Source of the DNA: Candidatus Villigracilaceae bacterium
Lineage (GTDB): Bacteria > Chloroflexota > Anaerolineae > Anaerolineales > Villigracilaceae
DNA length: 64,000 bases
Reading direction: 5' to 3'
NCBI GenBank assembly: GCA_026645935.1
Contig: JAPKMP010000002.1
Span: 230,121 to 294,120, forward strand
The position numbers were made by a program, and so were the translations under genes. Positions 54,305-63,100 of this stretch are shown here, piece after piece (within the stretch, counting starts at the first letter, position 1; each line of letters starts with the position of its first letter). The notes under the pieces were generated by a model. That model was not told the origin of the DNA, did not search any database, and worked only from the letters and a program-made list of their open reading frames with translations.

Positions 54305-55054
54305 CTATGGCATCGCTTCACCCGGGACCCAAAGCCGGGCATCCACCTCGACAGCCATTGCCCCCGCCGTGAGCATGGACTCGACATCCGCCTGCGACCA
54401 CACACCGCCCGAGCCGATGACCGGCAGCCCGATCATCCCTGCCGATCTGACGATATCCAAAGAACGTGGAAACAGCGATTGTCCGTACATCCTTCCAGTG
54501 ATCAAGTTTCCAGTTCTGTCGTAAAGTGCCCCCCGTGGCGGCGCGATGCTGATCGCGCTTGCCCCGCCGTCCATCAGTGGACGTCCCAAGGTCAACACCT
54601 GTTCGTGTGGAAGCGCAAAGATGAGCGGAATTTCTCCCAGACACATCTCCAGATTCAATAGAATGATGTCATCTGCCAGCAGAGGCGCAAAACCGAGTTG
54701 GACCGCCATTACGTTTTCCACGGTCTCCAACTCGCGCACCATGTTTTGGGTTTCCTCAGGCCGATCCGCCATGAGGTGGACGATGATCGGCAGTTCGGCG
54801 CGATTCCATTTGGCGGAAAACTTCTTTAGTACTGAGTGAAAACCCGGGTTGGGTAAACCTGTATGGAGGAGGAATCCTCCCGGGAACTCGACCACAGACG
54901 GGTGGAGGGTCGCTGCACGCGGGCGAAGGGAGACGGGATTCGTCACGAACGCGCCGAATGAGTCGAGCAGGATCCCGCTGCGAGGATCTGGATGGAAACC
55001 CAGCGATCCCGCCGCGTTGATGAGCGGTTTGCTGAAAAACAAGTCTCGTTTCAT
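54305..55054 (-). CDS. Dihydroorotate-dehydrogenase-like TIM-barrel flavoprotein, divergent
   Basis: 249 residues. KPLINAAGSLGF, GAFVTNPVSLRPR, HTGLPNPGFHSVLKKF, GASAISIAPPRGALYDRTG and LPVIGSGGVWSQADVESML follow the class 1 PyrD layout, so an FMN-binding TIM barrel is likely. Two points differ: the usual TKSxT lysine region reads TNPVS, and the Asn/Ser-Cys-Pro-Asn active-site loop is replaced by VQLGFAPLLAD. It is about 50 residues shorter than PyrD. Dihydroorotate oxidation is therefore doubtful. The start is chosen where similarity begins; GGAA is a weak ribosome site. Confidence 0.72.
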   Translation of the reverse strand: MKRDLFFSKPLINAAGSLGFHPDPRSGILLDSFGAFVTNPVSLRPRAATLHPSVVEFPGGFLLHTGLPNPGFHSVLKKFSAKWNRAELPIIVHLMADRPEETQNMVRELETVENVMAVQLGFAPLLADDIILLNLEMCLGEIPLIFALPHEQVLTLGRPLMDGGASAISIAPPRGALYDRTGNLITGRMYGQSLFPRSLDIVRSAGMIGLPVIGSGGVWSQADVESMLTAGAMAVEVDARLWVPGEAMP

Positions 55055-55327
55055 AGGTATTCCATATCGTTGCGAGGAACCAGGATGATATTTTACGATG
55101 GTTCCCGGCGGCTTGGGTATCGATCTGGAGCATCCCACCATTGGGGTGTTGCCTGTAATCGGTATGACGCTTAAGATGGGAAGCGCACCCGTGAGGCACT
55201 CCATCTCGCGGTCATTGATGGCGGTCATGGAAAACGCATTTCGCTGACAATACCACGCTTTCCTACCGCGAAGGTCACCAGGCTTGCCGGGAATGGGTGC
55301 ATCGAATAATTTTATTGGAGAGAGAGC

Positions 55328-55840
55328 ATGGATGTAATTTATACCGCTTCGCCGTTCAAGGCATTTTCGGGCAGCCTGTTTATGATCGGTTTTTTCTTCG
55401 TTCTTGGTTTCGGGGGGTTGTTGCTCAACTACCTTCCCCGGCGCACCCGTAGGGAGAGTTTTCTTAAACGGCACTCATTCGGGTGCGTCAGTGTCTTATT
55501 ACTGATTTTTGGGGTTGCGACTTCGGTCGCAACGTTCAATACCTATCAGAACGAAGACAAGACCATCAGCGTGCGCGTGATCGAGAAAATGGAAAGAGTG
55601 GTCAAATGCAATGAGTCGTATTGCACCGAATATGTCGTCGAAACCACTGATGGAGAGAAGTATTACGTCTTTGGGCTCTCGAAGGATACGTGGAACAAAA
55701 TGGAAGCGGAGGCTTGTTATCAATTCACGTATTATCCCCTGAAACCCCTGCTGGCTGATTATTTGAAGGAAGAGAATGAGCACCCCAGTCTGTATGAGAC
55801 GACGGGATATATCACTTTGATCGGGCGGATCGGCTGCTAA
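55328..55840 (+). CDS. Small membrane protein, unknown function
   Basis: 170 residues. Two transmembrane helices at about 15-35 and 50-70 (FGCVSVLLLIFGVATSVA) are followed by an extracytoplasmic beta-type domain with a Cys pair (VKCNESYCTEYVVET), resembling DUF3592-like proteins in layout. GGAGAG precedes the ATG. The 273-bp gap upstream holds no gene and only short palindromes. Confidence 0.65.
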   Translation: MDVIYTASPFKAFSGSLFMIGFFFVLGFGGLLLNYLPRRTRRESFLKRHSFGCVSVLLLIFGVATSVATFNTYQNEDKTISVRVIEKMERVVKCNESYCTEYVVETTDGEKYYVFGLSKDTWNKMEAEACYQFTYYPLKPLLADYLKEENEHPSLYETTGYITLIGRIGC

Positions 55841-55856
55841 AGAAGGGATTCCTGTT

Positions 55857-56429
55857 TTACTTTATTGCGTGATACATCGTCAGCAGCGGAGTCCACTGCC
55901 TGGTTTGTATGACCAGGTTCCGATGAGTCAGATGCGATTCGAGGGCTTTGAGTCCGAAATCGGTGTCGGGATGTCCCCAACGGAACAGCGCGTCAAAGAC
56001 CTTGACGTCTACGCCGCGAGGTTCTTCAAGGAAGAGGGACCCGTCCGGTTTCAGCACGCGGACGACCTCGTCGATGGCATTTCGCCATTCAGCGATATGA
56101 TGCAGGACGCCGAAGATGATCACGACATCCTTGCTGGCGTCGGCGAATTGGCTGAGGTCTTCCGCGCCTTGTACGATGAATTGAAATTGCGGATACTGCT
56201 TCTTCGCCAGGTCGATCTGTTCCTCCATCACGTCGAGGCCGATATACCTTTTTGGCGACAAGGAAGAAAGGAGAAAGGCGCCATAACCAGAGCCGCAGCC
56301 GATCTCGAGGACATCTTTATCCCGCAGGTCAAGCCCCATGCGTTTGAACATGGGGAGTTCGAAATAACGCTGGCCCCATTTGCGGGGCAGGGATTGCATG
56401 GCGCGGAATTCGGTCGTGGATAGTTTCAT
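55857..56429 (-). CDS. Class I SAM-dependent methyltransferase (UbiE/type 11 like)
   Basis: 190 residues. VLEIGCGSGYGAFLLSSL is motif I, YIGLDVMEEQIDLAKKQ motif II, DVVIIFGVLHHIAEWRNAI motif IV, and VLKPDGSLFLEEPRG motif V. It belongs to the methyltransferase 11 group; the substrate is unknown. No Shine-Dalgarno sequence is evident, as a GC-rich hairpin (56440-56462) lies just upstream of the start. Confidence 0.88.
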   Translation of the reverse strand: MKLSTTEFRAMQSLPRKWGQRYFELPMFKRMGLDLRDKDVLEIGCGSGYGAFLLSSLSPKRYIGLDVMEEQIDLAKKQYPQFQFIVQGAEDLSQFADASKDVVIIFGVLHHIAEWRNAIDEVVRVLKPDGSLFLEEPRGVDVKVFDALFRWGHPDTDFGLKALESHLTHRNLVIQTRQWTPLLTMYHAIK

Positions 56430-56439
56430 ATAAATTTTT

Positions 56440-56462
56440 CCCCTCTCCGCTCGGGAGAGGGG
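56440..56462. repeat. GC-rich palindrome between methyltransferase and reductase genes
   Basis: CCCCTCTCC (56440-56448) pairs with GGAGAGGGG (56454-56462) around GCTCG. There is no T run in the direction of transcription (minus). Confidence 0.75.
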
Positions 56463-56469
56463 TGGTTGG

Positions 56470-57780
56470 TCAAGCCGTTTCGATCAGACCCATCGCTTGC
56501 AACATCTCGTCATTGCTGGCAAACTTGAATTCTTCAAGCCCGCGCTTTTTGGCTTCCTCTGCTTCAACTGCTTCCAGTCGTTTGAGGTCTTCCTTTGTGA
56601 TGACCGGCTTGGAAATTGCCTTGATCTTTTGGGCAACACTCTCCGGGCTGAGCTTTGCGGGAGTTTTCGTCTGGAGATACTGCAGGACCGCCTTGGCTGC
56701 GTTTGTGCCGTCCTTGCGCGCGTAACCGACCAGCCCTTCGCTTGCCTTGCGCGACCAGCCGCCGACGAATACGCCTTCGATGGGCGATTCATAGGAAATG
56801 CCATCCACGGGGAATTTCGGTTCCTTGTTCTTGACGAATTCGCTCCACTCGACCGGCAGGCCGAAGTTTGCATCCACCTGGTCGCCAATGGCGAAGATGA
56901 CTGTGTCCACTTCGATGGTGCGTTTGACGCCCGTGCCTTTTGCGCTTGTCTTTCCGTCTCGCTCGGTGAGGATGTTATCTTCCACTTCCAGTTTGACCAG
57001 TTTTCCGTTTTCACCGATCATGCCGGTGGGCGAAGCAAGGAAGTCGAAATGGAATTTTGCATTCTCAGTTTTGGGATCCGCCTTGGCAAGCGCATCAAAC
57101 ACCTTGTGGCGTCCAATCTCCGGGTCCTGTTTGATCGCTTCGAGAACCGGCAGTACGCGTTTCATTTCGTTCTCGAACTCGGTAAGGTCGAGATAGTTGA
57201 TCAAATGCTTCATCTCATCCTTGGTGAAGTTGACTTCAGCGGGTCCGCGCCGCACCACGGCAGTGACTTCCTCGGCTTTCTGGTGATTGATGAGGAAGCG
57301 CGCAATGTCGACCATTACGTTTCCCGCGCCGATGATCGCGCAACGTTTTCCAAAACGGAACTTGCGCTGGCTGAATGGCGGCAGTTTATTGTAATGATAG
57401 ACGACATCCTTGGCGTGATAGACCCCTTCCAGTTCCTCGCCGGGCAGCCCGAGACTCTTGGTCCCTTGCGCACCTGCCGAAACCAGCACCGCATCGAACC
57501 CAAGTGCCCGGACCTGATCAAGGGTAAAGTCGCCCATTTCGCTGACGACGACATTTCCATAATAATCAAGATTTGGCAGGTCCAGCGCCTGTCGAAACTG
57601 CTTCCTCAACCCTTCTTTCATGGTGTGCTTTTCCAGATAAATGCCGTACTCGGCAAGACCGCCAGCCTTGATGTCCCGGTTAAGAAGCGTGACCCGCACA
57701 TTATTGTTCGCAAGTTCACGCGCACCGAATATTCCAGCCGGTCCCGCACCGATCACTGCAACAGAAAATTGATTCTCCAC
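56470..57780 (-). CDS. FAD/NAD(P)-dependent pyridine nucleotide oxidoreductase
   Basis: 436 residues. SVAVIGAGPAGIFGARELA binds FAD and CAIIGAGNVMVDIAR binds NAD(P)H. The middle resembles glutamate synthase small-subunit and ferredoxin-NADP reductase (FprA-like) enzymes. There is no CxxC redox pair, so it is not a thioredoxin-reductase type. It starts on GTG, with AAGGAGG at the right distance; the in-frame ATG further upstream has no ribosome site. It probably transfers electrons between NAD(P)H and a ferredoxin-like partner. Confidence 0.85.
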   Translation of the reverse strand: MENQFSVAVIGAGPAGIFGARELANNNVRVTLLNRDIKAGGLAEYGIYLEKHTMKEGLRKQFRQALDLPNLDYYGNVVVSEMGDFTLDQVRALGFDAVLVSAGAQGTKSLGLPGEELEGVYHAKDVVYHYNKLPPFSQRKFRFGKRCAIIGAGNVMVDIARFLINHQKAEEVTAVVRRGPAEVNFTKDEMKHLINYLDLTEFENEMKRVLPVLEAIKQDPEIGRHKVFDALAKADPKTENAKFHFDFLASPTGMIGENGKLVKLEVEDNILTERDGKTSAKGTGVKRTIEVDTVIFAIGDQVDANFGLPVEWSEFVKNKEPKFPVDGISYESPIEGVFVGGWSRKASEGLVGYARKDGTNAAKAVLQYLQTKTPAKLSPESVAQKIKAISKPVITKEDLKRLEAVEAEEAKKRGLEEFKFASNDEMLQAMGLIETA

Positions 57781-57945
57781 GGTCGTTCCTCCTTGAAATT
57801 GGACGCAAACCATCGCATTATATTTGAAAACGAACACTCTCACAAGCCTGCCCCATCACCTTTTCATCTTACAACGAATCAAGCCGATACCGTCCAATTA
57901 TGTTAAGATTACATGACAAATGTAACGGGTCGAACAGGAGCCGCC

Positions 57946-58833
57946 ATGACAGAAGAGCCGAAAAATGATGATCCTGTGGAAAAATTCCGCAAACTCATCG
58001 CGAGTTTTATTCCCCTTTCACGCCTGCCCAAGAAAGAGGTAAAGATGGACGATGGAAAGCACCCCCTCACCTCCCTGCCGCGCAAAAATGCGGAGAAAGG
58101 CGGTGCCATAAATTCCCTCCCCAAAAAGGTGGAAGCCGCTCCGAAGACAATGAAAAACGGTTCGACTGAATCTCCCGGCCAGGATTCACAGCCCCTTCCA
58201 CCCGCCTCGGAATCCAGCCCGAAAATTGATTCGTCCCCCGGGGCTTGGAAATCCGTTTGGGGTCCCCGCTTCTGGACAACGGCAAGCACCATCTCGCTGA
58301 CCATCAACATCATAATGACGATCATCCTGATCATTCTGGTCGTCAGCGTATATCGCCTGAAACTCGACATGCAAAAGGTGATGAGCGCGAGCACTGCGCT
58401 GATGAGTTTGCCTTCCGGTTTGTATTCCAATTTCGAGAAGATGGAACGTGCCAGCATTCAGACGAACGTCGTCGTGGACGCCATGATCCCTGTCAAGTTT
58501 GACTTGCAACTGAACCAACCAACTGATGTCACCCTTAGTGAAAACGTCACGATCACGAACGCATTGGTCACGGTAAATACCGGCGGCTTGAACATCACCC
58601 AGGCGAATACAACCATTGTCCTGCCACAGGGGACCGTCCTGCCCATTACATTGAATCTCACCGTTCCGGTCGATAAGCAGGTTCCTGTTACCTTGAACGT
58701 GCCGGTGAATATTCCGCTCAGCGCTACTTCATTGAACGAACCCTTCGTCGGCCTGCAGGAAGTCATCCAACCAATATACTGTGTGGTCAACCCGGAGGCT
58801 GTGGATATGGATGGTCAGCCGATCTGTCCGTAG
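57946..58833 (+). CDS. Single-pass membrane protein, unknown function
   Basis: 295 residues. A polar, Lys/Pro/Ser-rich cytoplasmic part (1-115) is followed by one strong transmembrane helix near 120-145 (LTINIIMTIILIILVVSVY), a short coiled segment and an outside domain of ~150 residues full of T/V/N/L beta-repeats (VTLSENVTITNALVTV, LPITLNLTVPVD). AGGAG supports this ATG over one eleven codons earlier. I recognise no family. It is read toward the M16 pair. Confidence 0.7.
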   Translation: MTEEPKNDDPVEKFRKLIASFIPLSRLPKKEVKMDDGKHPLTSLPRKNAEKGGAINSLPKKVEAAPKTMKNGSTESPGQDSQPLPPASESSPKIDSSPGAWKSVWGPRFWTTASTISLTINIIMTIILIILVVSVYRLKLDMQKVMSASTALMSLPSGLYSNFEKMERASIQTNVVVDAMIPVKFDLQLNQPTDVTLSENVTITNALVTVNTGGLNITQANTTIVLPQGTVLPITLNLTVPVDKQVPVTLNVPVNIPLSATSLNEPFVGLQEVIQPIYCVVNPEAVDMDGQPICP

Positions 58834-58890
58834 GCGCCATCGTCCATGCGAGGAACGACGAAGCAGTCTCATAACTTACTTTGGAGTTAA
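58834..58890. repeat. REP-like fragment upstream of the M16 genes
   Basis: ATGCGAGGAACGACGAAGCA at 58847-58866 resembles the words in the cobT upstream repeat (TGCGAGG and CGAAGCA). It is a short copy without its partner arm. Confidence 0.45.
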
Positions 58891-60150
58891 ATGAAAAACG
58901 TTACCCAGGTCCAGTTGAAGAACGGCATGAAGGTCATGCTCAAGGAGATTCACACCGCGCCAATCATCTCATCGTGGATCTGGTACAGGGTCGGCTCACG
59001 TGACGAATCGACTGGCAGGACCGGCATCTCTCATTGGACCGAGCATATGCTGTTCAAAGGGACGAAAAAGTTTCCCGGTGGGATACTAGACAAAGCCATC
59101 TCCCGCGACGGCGGGCGATGGAATGCCTCCACTTCGCGTGATTCCACCCGCTATTATGAAACCATGCCGGCAGCCAAGATCGATCTTGCCTTGCGGCTCG
59201 AAGCGGATCGAATGACCAGGAGTCTTTTCGACCCAAAGGAGGTTGCCTCCGAACGGACGGTCGTCATCTCTGAACGCGAAGGCTCCGAGAACGAGCCGAT
59301 GTTTCTGCTGGGGGAGGCGGTACAAAATGCCTCCTTCCGCGTGCATCCCTATCATCACGAGATCATCGGCGACATGGCCGATCTGCGCTCCATCACGCGC
59401 GATGATTTGTTCGATCACTATCGCGCTTATTACGTTCCGAACAACGCCGTCCTTTCAGTGGCGGGAGATTTCGACACCAGGTCCATGCTCAACCGCATCA
59501 AGGAATTATTCGAGCCGATTCCCAAAGGGAACTTCCCTCCGCGCCTCGCCCGACCTGAACCTGAACGAAAAGGAGAACTTCAGTTGACAGTGGAAGGTCC
59601 CGGCGAGACTGCATTCATGCAAATCGCTTATCCGTTTCCGAACGCCACCCATCCGGATTACTTTCCGCTTCAAGTGCTCGAAAGTTTGCTCAATGGCGCA
59701 AGCGGGCTTTCCTATAAAACCTGCCGCCTTTACCGCGCCCTGGTGGATACAAGCCTTGCGGTGGATGTTTCCGGATGGTCCGAGTCGACGATCGATCCGT
59801 TCCTGTATCGTTTCACCATTGTGCATCGCCCGGATGTGAAACCGGAGAAAGCCCTCGCCGCGTTGGACGATGAAATCAAAAAGATGCAGGATGAACCCGC
59901 GCCTGAAGCGGAGATCCATCGCGCGGTCAAACAAGCTCGGGCGGTTTTTGCCTACGGCAGCGAGAACATCACGCATCAGGCTTTTTGGATGGGATACACC
60001 TCGATGTTCTCCGATTACAGTTGGTACACTACGTATTTGGATAAACTCGCAAAGGTGACTCCAGACGACGTCCAGCGTGTTGCTCAGACGTACTTTCAAC
60101 AAAATAAACGCGTAGTTGGGGCTTATGTCCCGGCAGGGAAGGCAAACTAG
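58891..60150 (+). CDS. M16-family zinc metallopeptidase, catalytic subunit
   Basis: 419 residues of the pitrilysin/MPP fold. GISHWTEHMLFKGTKKFPGG carries the inverted zinc motif H48-xx-E51-H52, with the third ligand in the downstream ERTVVISEREGSENEP. It needs the adjacent subunit to form a closed clamp. The substrate is probably a short or unfolded peptide. GGAG lies 8 bp before the ATG. Confidence 0.94.
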   Translation: MKNVTQVQLKNGMKVMLKEIHTAPIISSWIWYRVGSRDESTGRTGISHWTEHMLFKGTKKFPGGILDKAISRDGGRWNASTSRDSTRYYETMPAAKIDLALRLEADRMTRSLFDPKEVASERTVVISEREGSENEPMFLLGEAVQNASFRVHPYHHEIIGDMADLRSITRDDLFDHYRAYYVPNNAVLSVAGDFDTRSMLNRIKELFEPIPKGNFPPRLARPEPERKGELQLTVEGPGETAFMQIAYPFPNATHPDYFPLQVLESLLNGASGLSYKTCRLYRALVDTSLAVDVSGWSESTIDPFLYRFTIVHRPDVKPEKALAALDDEIKKMQDEPAPEAEIHRAVKQARAVFAYGSENITHQAFWMGYTSMFSDYSWYTTYLDKLAKVTPDDVQRVAQTYFQQNKRVVGAYVPAGKAN

Positions 60151-61425
60151 ATGGCGGCAAAAACAAAATCCTCCTTTCCGAGCCCGGAAGATGTGTATCA
60201 AGTTACTTTGCCGAACGGGATTACCGTTCTGGCGCGTTCCAACTTCAACAGCCCATCGGTCAATATTGGCGGGTATTTGCCCGCCGGTTCCATCTCCGAG
60301 ACGGACGACAAACTTGGTCTGGCAGATTTTGTCACCAGCATGCTGATGCGCGGCACGCAAAAGAGAACCTTCGACGATATTTACAATGAACTTGAATCTG
60401 TCGGAGCGAGCCTCGGTTTTGATTCCGGTGTCCACAATGTCAACTTCGGCGGACGAGCGCTCGTGGAAGATCTGCCGCTTCTGCTAAATCTATTGTCAGA
60501 ATCCCTGCGCGCCCCGGGTTTCCCGAAAGATGAAGTCGAACGCTTGCGCACGCAGCTGCTCACAGGCCTTGCCCTGCGCGCGCAGGATACCTCTGATATG
60601 GCGGACCTTCTCTTCGAGCAATTCCTCTATGCCAATCATCCCTACGGGAAACCAACCGATGGGTTCGTGGAAACGGTTCAGGCGATCACGCGGGATGATT
60701 TGGAATCATTTCACCGGCTCCACTTCGGACCACGCGGCCTGGTCATTGCCATCGTTGGCGCGATCCAACCGAAGAAGGCGGTTGAAGCGGTGGAGAAGGT
60801 CATGGGAGGCTGGTCGGTTCCGGGTCAGAAAGAGCCGCCTGCACTTCCTCCGCTAAAACCGTTGAAAAAACTCATCACAAAACACCATGCAATTCCAGGC
60901 AAGTCACAATCTGATCTCGTGGTTGGAACAATTGGACCGAATCGTAAAAGCCCCGATCACATGGCGGCGTCACTTGGGAATTCGGTGCTGGGTCAGTTTG
61001 GGATGATGGGGCGCATCGGCGATGCAGTGCGTGAAAAAGCCGGTCTGGCTTATTATGCTTATTCCAGTTTGCATTCGGGAATCGGACCTGGAAGTTGGGA
61101 GGTGGCCGCAGGGGTCAACCCAAAAAACCTAAAGAAAGCGCTCGACTTGATCGAGAAGGAACTTAAGCGCTTTGTAAGGAACGGCGTGACAAGGGAAGAA
61201 CTTGCGGACAGCCAGGCAAATTTCATCGGACGCCTGCCATTGACGCTCGAGTCGAACGGCGGCATGATAAGCGCAATTCTCAATATCCACCGATACGACC
61301 TGGGCATGGATTACTATCAGCGTTATGAAAGTTTGGTGCGCAAAGTCACTCGCACCGATGTTGTCGACGTGGCAGGGAAATACATCGATCCGGATCGTCT
61401 TGTCATCGCGACAGCGGGACCGTGA
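60151..61425 (+). CDS. M16-family peptidase, non-catalytic partner subunit
   Basis: 424 residues. The zinc motif is replaced (KLGLADFVTSMLMRGT has no HxxEH), while the substrate-clamp element AVREKAGLAYYAYSS with its Arg/Tyr pair is kept. This is the standard division of labour in paired M16B proteases such as those of Sphingomonas or Bacillus. It starts directly after the stop of the catalytic subunit with no gap. Confidence 0.93.
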   Translation: MAAKTKSSFPSPEDVYQVTLPNGITVLARSNFNSPSVNIGGYLPAGSISETDDKLGLADFVTSMLMRGTQKRTFDDIYNELESVGASLGFDSGVHNVNFGGRALVEDLPLLLNLLSESLRAPGFPKDEVERLRTQLLTGLALRAQDTSDMADLLFEQFLYANHPYGKPTDGFVETVQAITRDDLESFHRLHFGPRGLVIAIVGAIQPKKAVEAVEKVMGGWSVPGQKEPPALPPLKPLKKLITKHHAIPGKSQSDLVVGTIGPNRKSPDHMAASLGNSVLGQFGMMGRIGDAVREKAGLAYYAYSSLHSGIGPGSWEVAAGVNPKNLKKALDLIEKELKRFVRNGVTREELADSQANFIGRLPLTLESNGGMISAILNIHRYDLGMDYYQRYESLVRKVTRTDVVDVAGKYIDPDRLVIATAGP

Positions 61426-61452
61426 AAGCAATAATGGTGAGCGAAGCGTAAA

Positions 61453-61824
61453 ATGAACATACGAACTGGCGTTGACTTGATCGAGATCAACCGGATCGCC
61501 GAGGCAATCGAGCGGCATGGGGAACGATTTTTGAATCGAGTCTATACCGATTACGAACGGAAGGAATGTAATGGGCGGATATCTTCTCTTGCTGTGCGTT
61601 TTGCCGCAAAAGAAGCGGCGGCAAAAGCGCTTGGCTGCGGCATTGGCGTTGTCAGCTGGCTTGAAATCGAAGTCCGCTCTGATGAGATGAAAGCACCTTA
61701 TCTGATCCTGAGCGGGGAAGGAGAGAGGCTGGCAAAGAAAATGGGACTTGTAACCTGGTCGATCAGTTTGAGCCATGCGGAAAAAATGGCGATCGCATTT
61801 GTGGTTGCGGTCGGCGAAAAATAA
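61453..61824 (+). CDS. acpS: Holo-[acyl-carrier-protein] synthase
   Basis: 123 residues. TGVDLIEINRIAEAIE provides the metal-binding Asp, RFAAKEAAAKALG the conserved Glu and Lys region, and WSISLSHAEKMAIAFVV the end. It transfers phosphopantetheine from CoA to ACP. It lies 27 bp after the M16 pair. Confidence 0.96.
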   Translation: MNIRTGVDLIEINRIAEAIERHGERFLNRVYTDYERKECNGRISSLAVRFAAKEAAAKALGCGIGVVSWLEIEVRSDEMKAPYLILSGEGERLAKKMGLVTWSISLSHAEKMAIAFVVAVGEK

Positions 61825-61826
61825 AA

Positions 61827-61856
61827 ACCCTCCCGCACGCCAGTTTGCAGGAGGGT
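61827..61856 (-). terminator. Terminator of the minus-strand ATPase operon
   Basis: ACCCTCC-GCA (61827-61837) pairs with TGC-GGAGGGT (61846-61856). On the minus strand it is followed by TTTTTATTTTT. It also ends just past acpS on the plus strand, but there without a T run. Confidence 0.8.
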
Positions 61857-61915
61857 ACCAAGGAGATATGGCGGCGAAAGGAATTTCCATACCTCGACTT
61901 GACGGGAAACGATTC

Positions 61916-62152
61916 TTACTTTTGATCCTCGACGCCGATCCAAAAATGCCCGGGCATTACGGGGCGATAGGGACGGATGATCAATTTTCCAAGTTCGAAA
62001 TGGATCTTGCCGCCTTCCATCATGCTCGGATGCACAAGACACAGGTCTGGTTTACGCCCGAATTTTTTGCTGTAATAATCCATCGCTTTTTGGATCTTCA
62101 CGCTCAGGGTCGTGCGCGGATCGTTGTCGTACCATAAGAGTCCGGTGTGCAT
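61916..62152 (-). CDS. Small conserved protein, unknown function, ATPase partner
   Basis: 78 residues: MHTGLLWYDNDPRTTLSVKI, then KAMDYYSKKFGRKPDLCLVH and PSMMEGGKIHFELGKLIIRP. I recall similar short proteins in Chloroflexota genomes but know of no function. AAAGG lies about 9 bp before the ATG. It follows the ATPase gene by 15 bp on the minus strand and ends before a good terminator, so the two form an operon. A plus-strand frame here with a good GGAG is judged a shadow. Confidence 0.75.
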   Translation of the reverse strand: MHTGLLWYDNDPRTTLSVKIQKAMDYYSKKFGRKPDLCLVHPSMMEGGKIHFELGKLIIRPYRPVMPGHFWIGVEDQK

Positions 62153-62167
62153 AGAACTTGCCTTTCT

Positions 62168-62959
62168 TTATTCGATTGACGGGAGCCAGAACTTAAGCAA
62201 TTGATCGCCTTCGCGCATGGCATACTCCTCGCCGGGAGACAGATGATTGAGCTGAGAATTGCCGGTAAGAATTTTTGCTGTCTCTGCGTCTTCGACAACG
62301 CCAAACAGTCGTGTACGGAAGAACTCCAGCCATTCCAATTGGTCTTTTACTCGGTTGGCATTAATGGTGGCGAAGGTCCAAACGTGGCGGCTGGGACCAC
62401 GAAGGAGAAGCCAGCGCAGGTTTTGCTTCGCCTGATCATTCAGGCTGGTTATCGATCCCAGATCGTCTATGAACAGGAGAATGCATTGCCCTTCGCCTTT
62501 GTTGTTATGCGCCCAAGTAACAAGGGACTGCAGGAGTTCAACCGCGTTTTCTTCGTTGGAATGATAGATCCCGGCATTGTTTTCGGTTCCATACAGGTCT
62601 TTCCACTCGTCAGGATTGCTCGATATGATCCCATATTGAACGGAGGACGGCGAATGAAGGATGTCCGTCCCGCGGGCAATGGTCTTCAAGAGGCGGGTCT
62701 TACCGCTGGATGAATCCCCAGCGATCAAAATCGGACCCGGAACCGGGTCGTACAAATTGAGCAATACCGGCAACCCGTCATTTGCCATGCCAAGGAAGAC
62801 CGCCTCGTGTGGGAGGGGGGAGATTCCGGCAAGGACTCTGCCGAGGTCTGGCAAAGCCTGCGCGGGCGGAGTCGGAGGCGAAACCTTTTTTCCCTTTTCT
62901 TCTTCCATGATTTCTGCCAATGCATTTAGCATCAGGTTGAGTTGATCGGTATCATTCAT
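62168..62959 (-). CDS. P-loop ATPase of unknown function
   Basis: 263 residues. Walker A IAGDSSSGKTRLLKTIARG near residue 80 and Walker B ILLFIDDLGSI near 165. The fold order resembles FtsK/HerA-type or AAA ATPases, and RGPSRHVWTFATINANRV is like a sensor/arginine segment. No membrane or DNA-binding domain is evident. The start is MNDTDQLN. A consensus promoter and a palindrome at 62961-62978 lie right before it, leaving a leader of about 12 bases and no Shine-Dalgarno sequence. Confidence 0.82.
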   Translation of the reverse strand: MNDTDQLNLMLNALAEIMEEEKGKKVSPPTPPAQALPDLGRVLAGISPLPHEAVFLGMANDGLPVLLNLYDPVPGPILIAGDSSSGKTRLLKTIARGTDILHSPSSVQYGIISSNPDEWKDLYGTENNAGIYHSNEENAVELLQSLVTWAHNNKGEGQCILLFIDDLGSITSLNDQAKQNLRWLLLRGPSRHVWTFATINANRVKDQLEWLEFFRTRLFGVVEDAETAKILTGNSQLNHLSPGEEYAMREGDQLLKFWLPSIE

Positions 62960-62960
62960 A

Positions 62961-62978
62961 TTAGAACTTTTGTTCTAA
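62961..62978 (-). promoter_or_regulatory. LexA-like operator palindrome
   Basis: TTAGAACTTTTGTTCTAA is a perfect palindrome with seven-base arms around TTTT. The core GAAC-N4-GTTC matches the SOS box of Gram-positive-type LexA. It covers the predicted transcription start, so a bound repressor would block the promoter. Confidence 0.65.
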
Positions 62979-63006
62979 TAATAAACCAGACCAATTTCGC
63001 TGTCAA
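62978..63006 (-). promoter_or_regulatory. Consensus promoter of the ATPase operon
   Basis: On the minus strand, -35 TTGACA (63006-63001) and -10 TATTAT (62983-62978) are 17 bp apart. The transcript should start near 62971. Confidence 0.8.
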
Positions 63007-63054
63007 GGGGTCAGTTTTTGTCTTTCATATCAAATCCGTTGCCGGTAAAACCGC

Positions 63055-63082
63055 TTGACGCTCGGGGTTGTTTTGGTATAAT
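63055..63082 (+). promoter_or_regulatory. Promoter of the tRNA-tuf operon
   Basis: -35 TTGACG (63055-63060) and -10 TATAAT (63077-63082) are 16 bp apart; the start near 63089 precedes the first tRNA by about 12 bases. Confidence 0.82.
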
Positions 63083-63100
63083 CTGTCCGCTTATTGACTT

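Noticed and set aside
55055..55474. N-terminal extension of the DHODH-like protein
   Set aside because: The open frame overlaps another gene on the opposite strand and has no similarity before MKRDLFF.
56497..57906. 469-codon plus-strand frame opposite the FAD reductase
   Set aside because: Shadow of a well-supported minus-strand gene; the product is rich in Phe, His and Arg and has no domain motif.
61868..62137. Plus-strand frame with a good GGAG site (MAAKGISIPRLDG...)
   Set aside because: It is antisense to the 78-residue minus-strand gene, which has a promoter, operon partner and terminator. I keep a small doubt because of the ribosome site.
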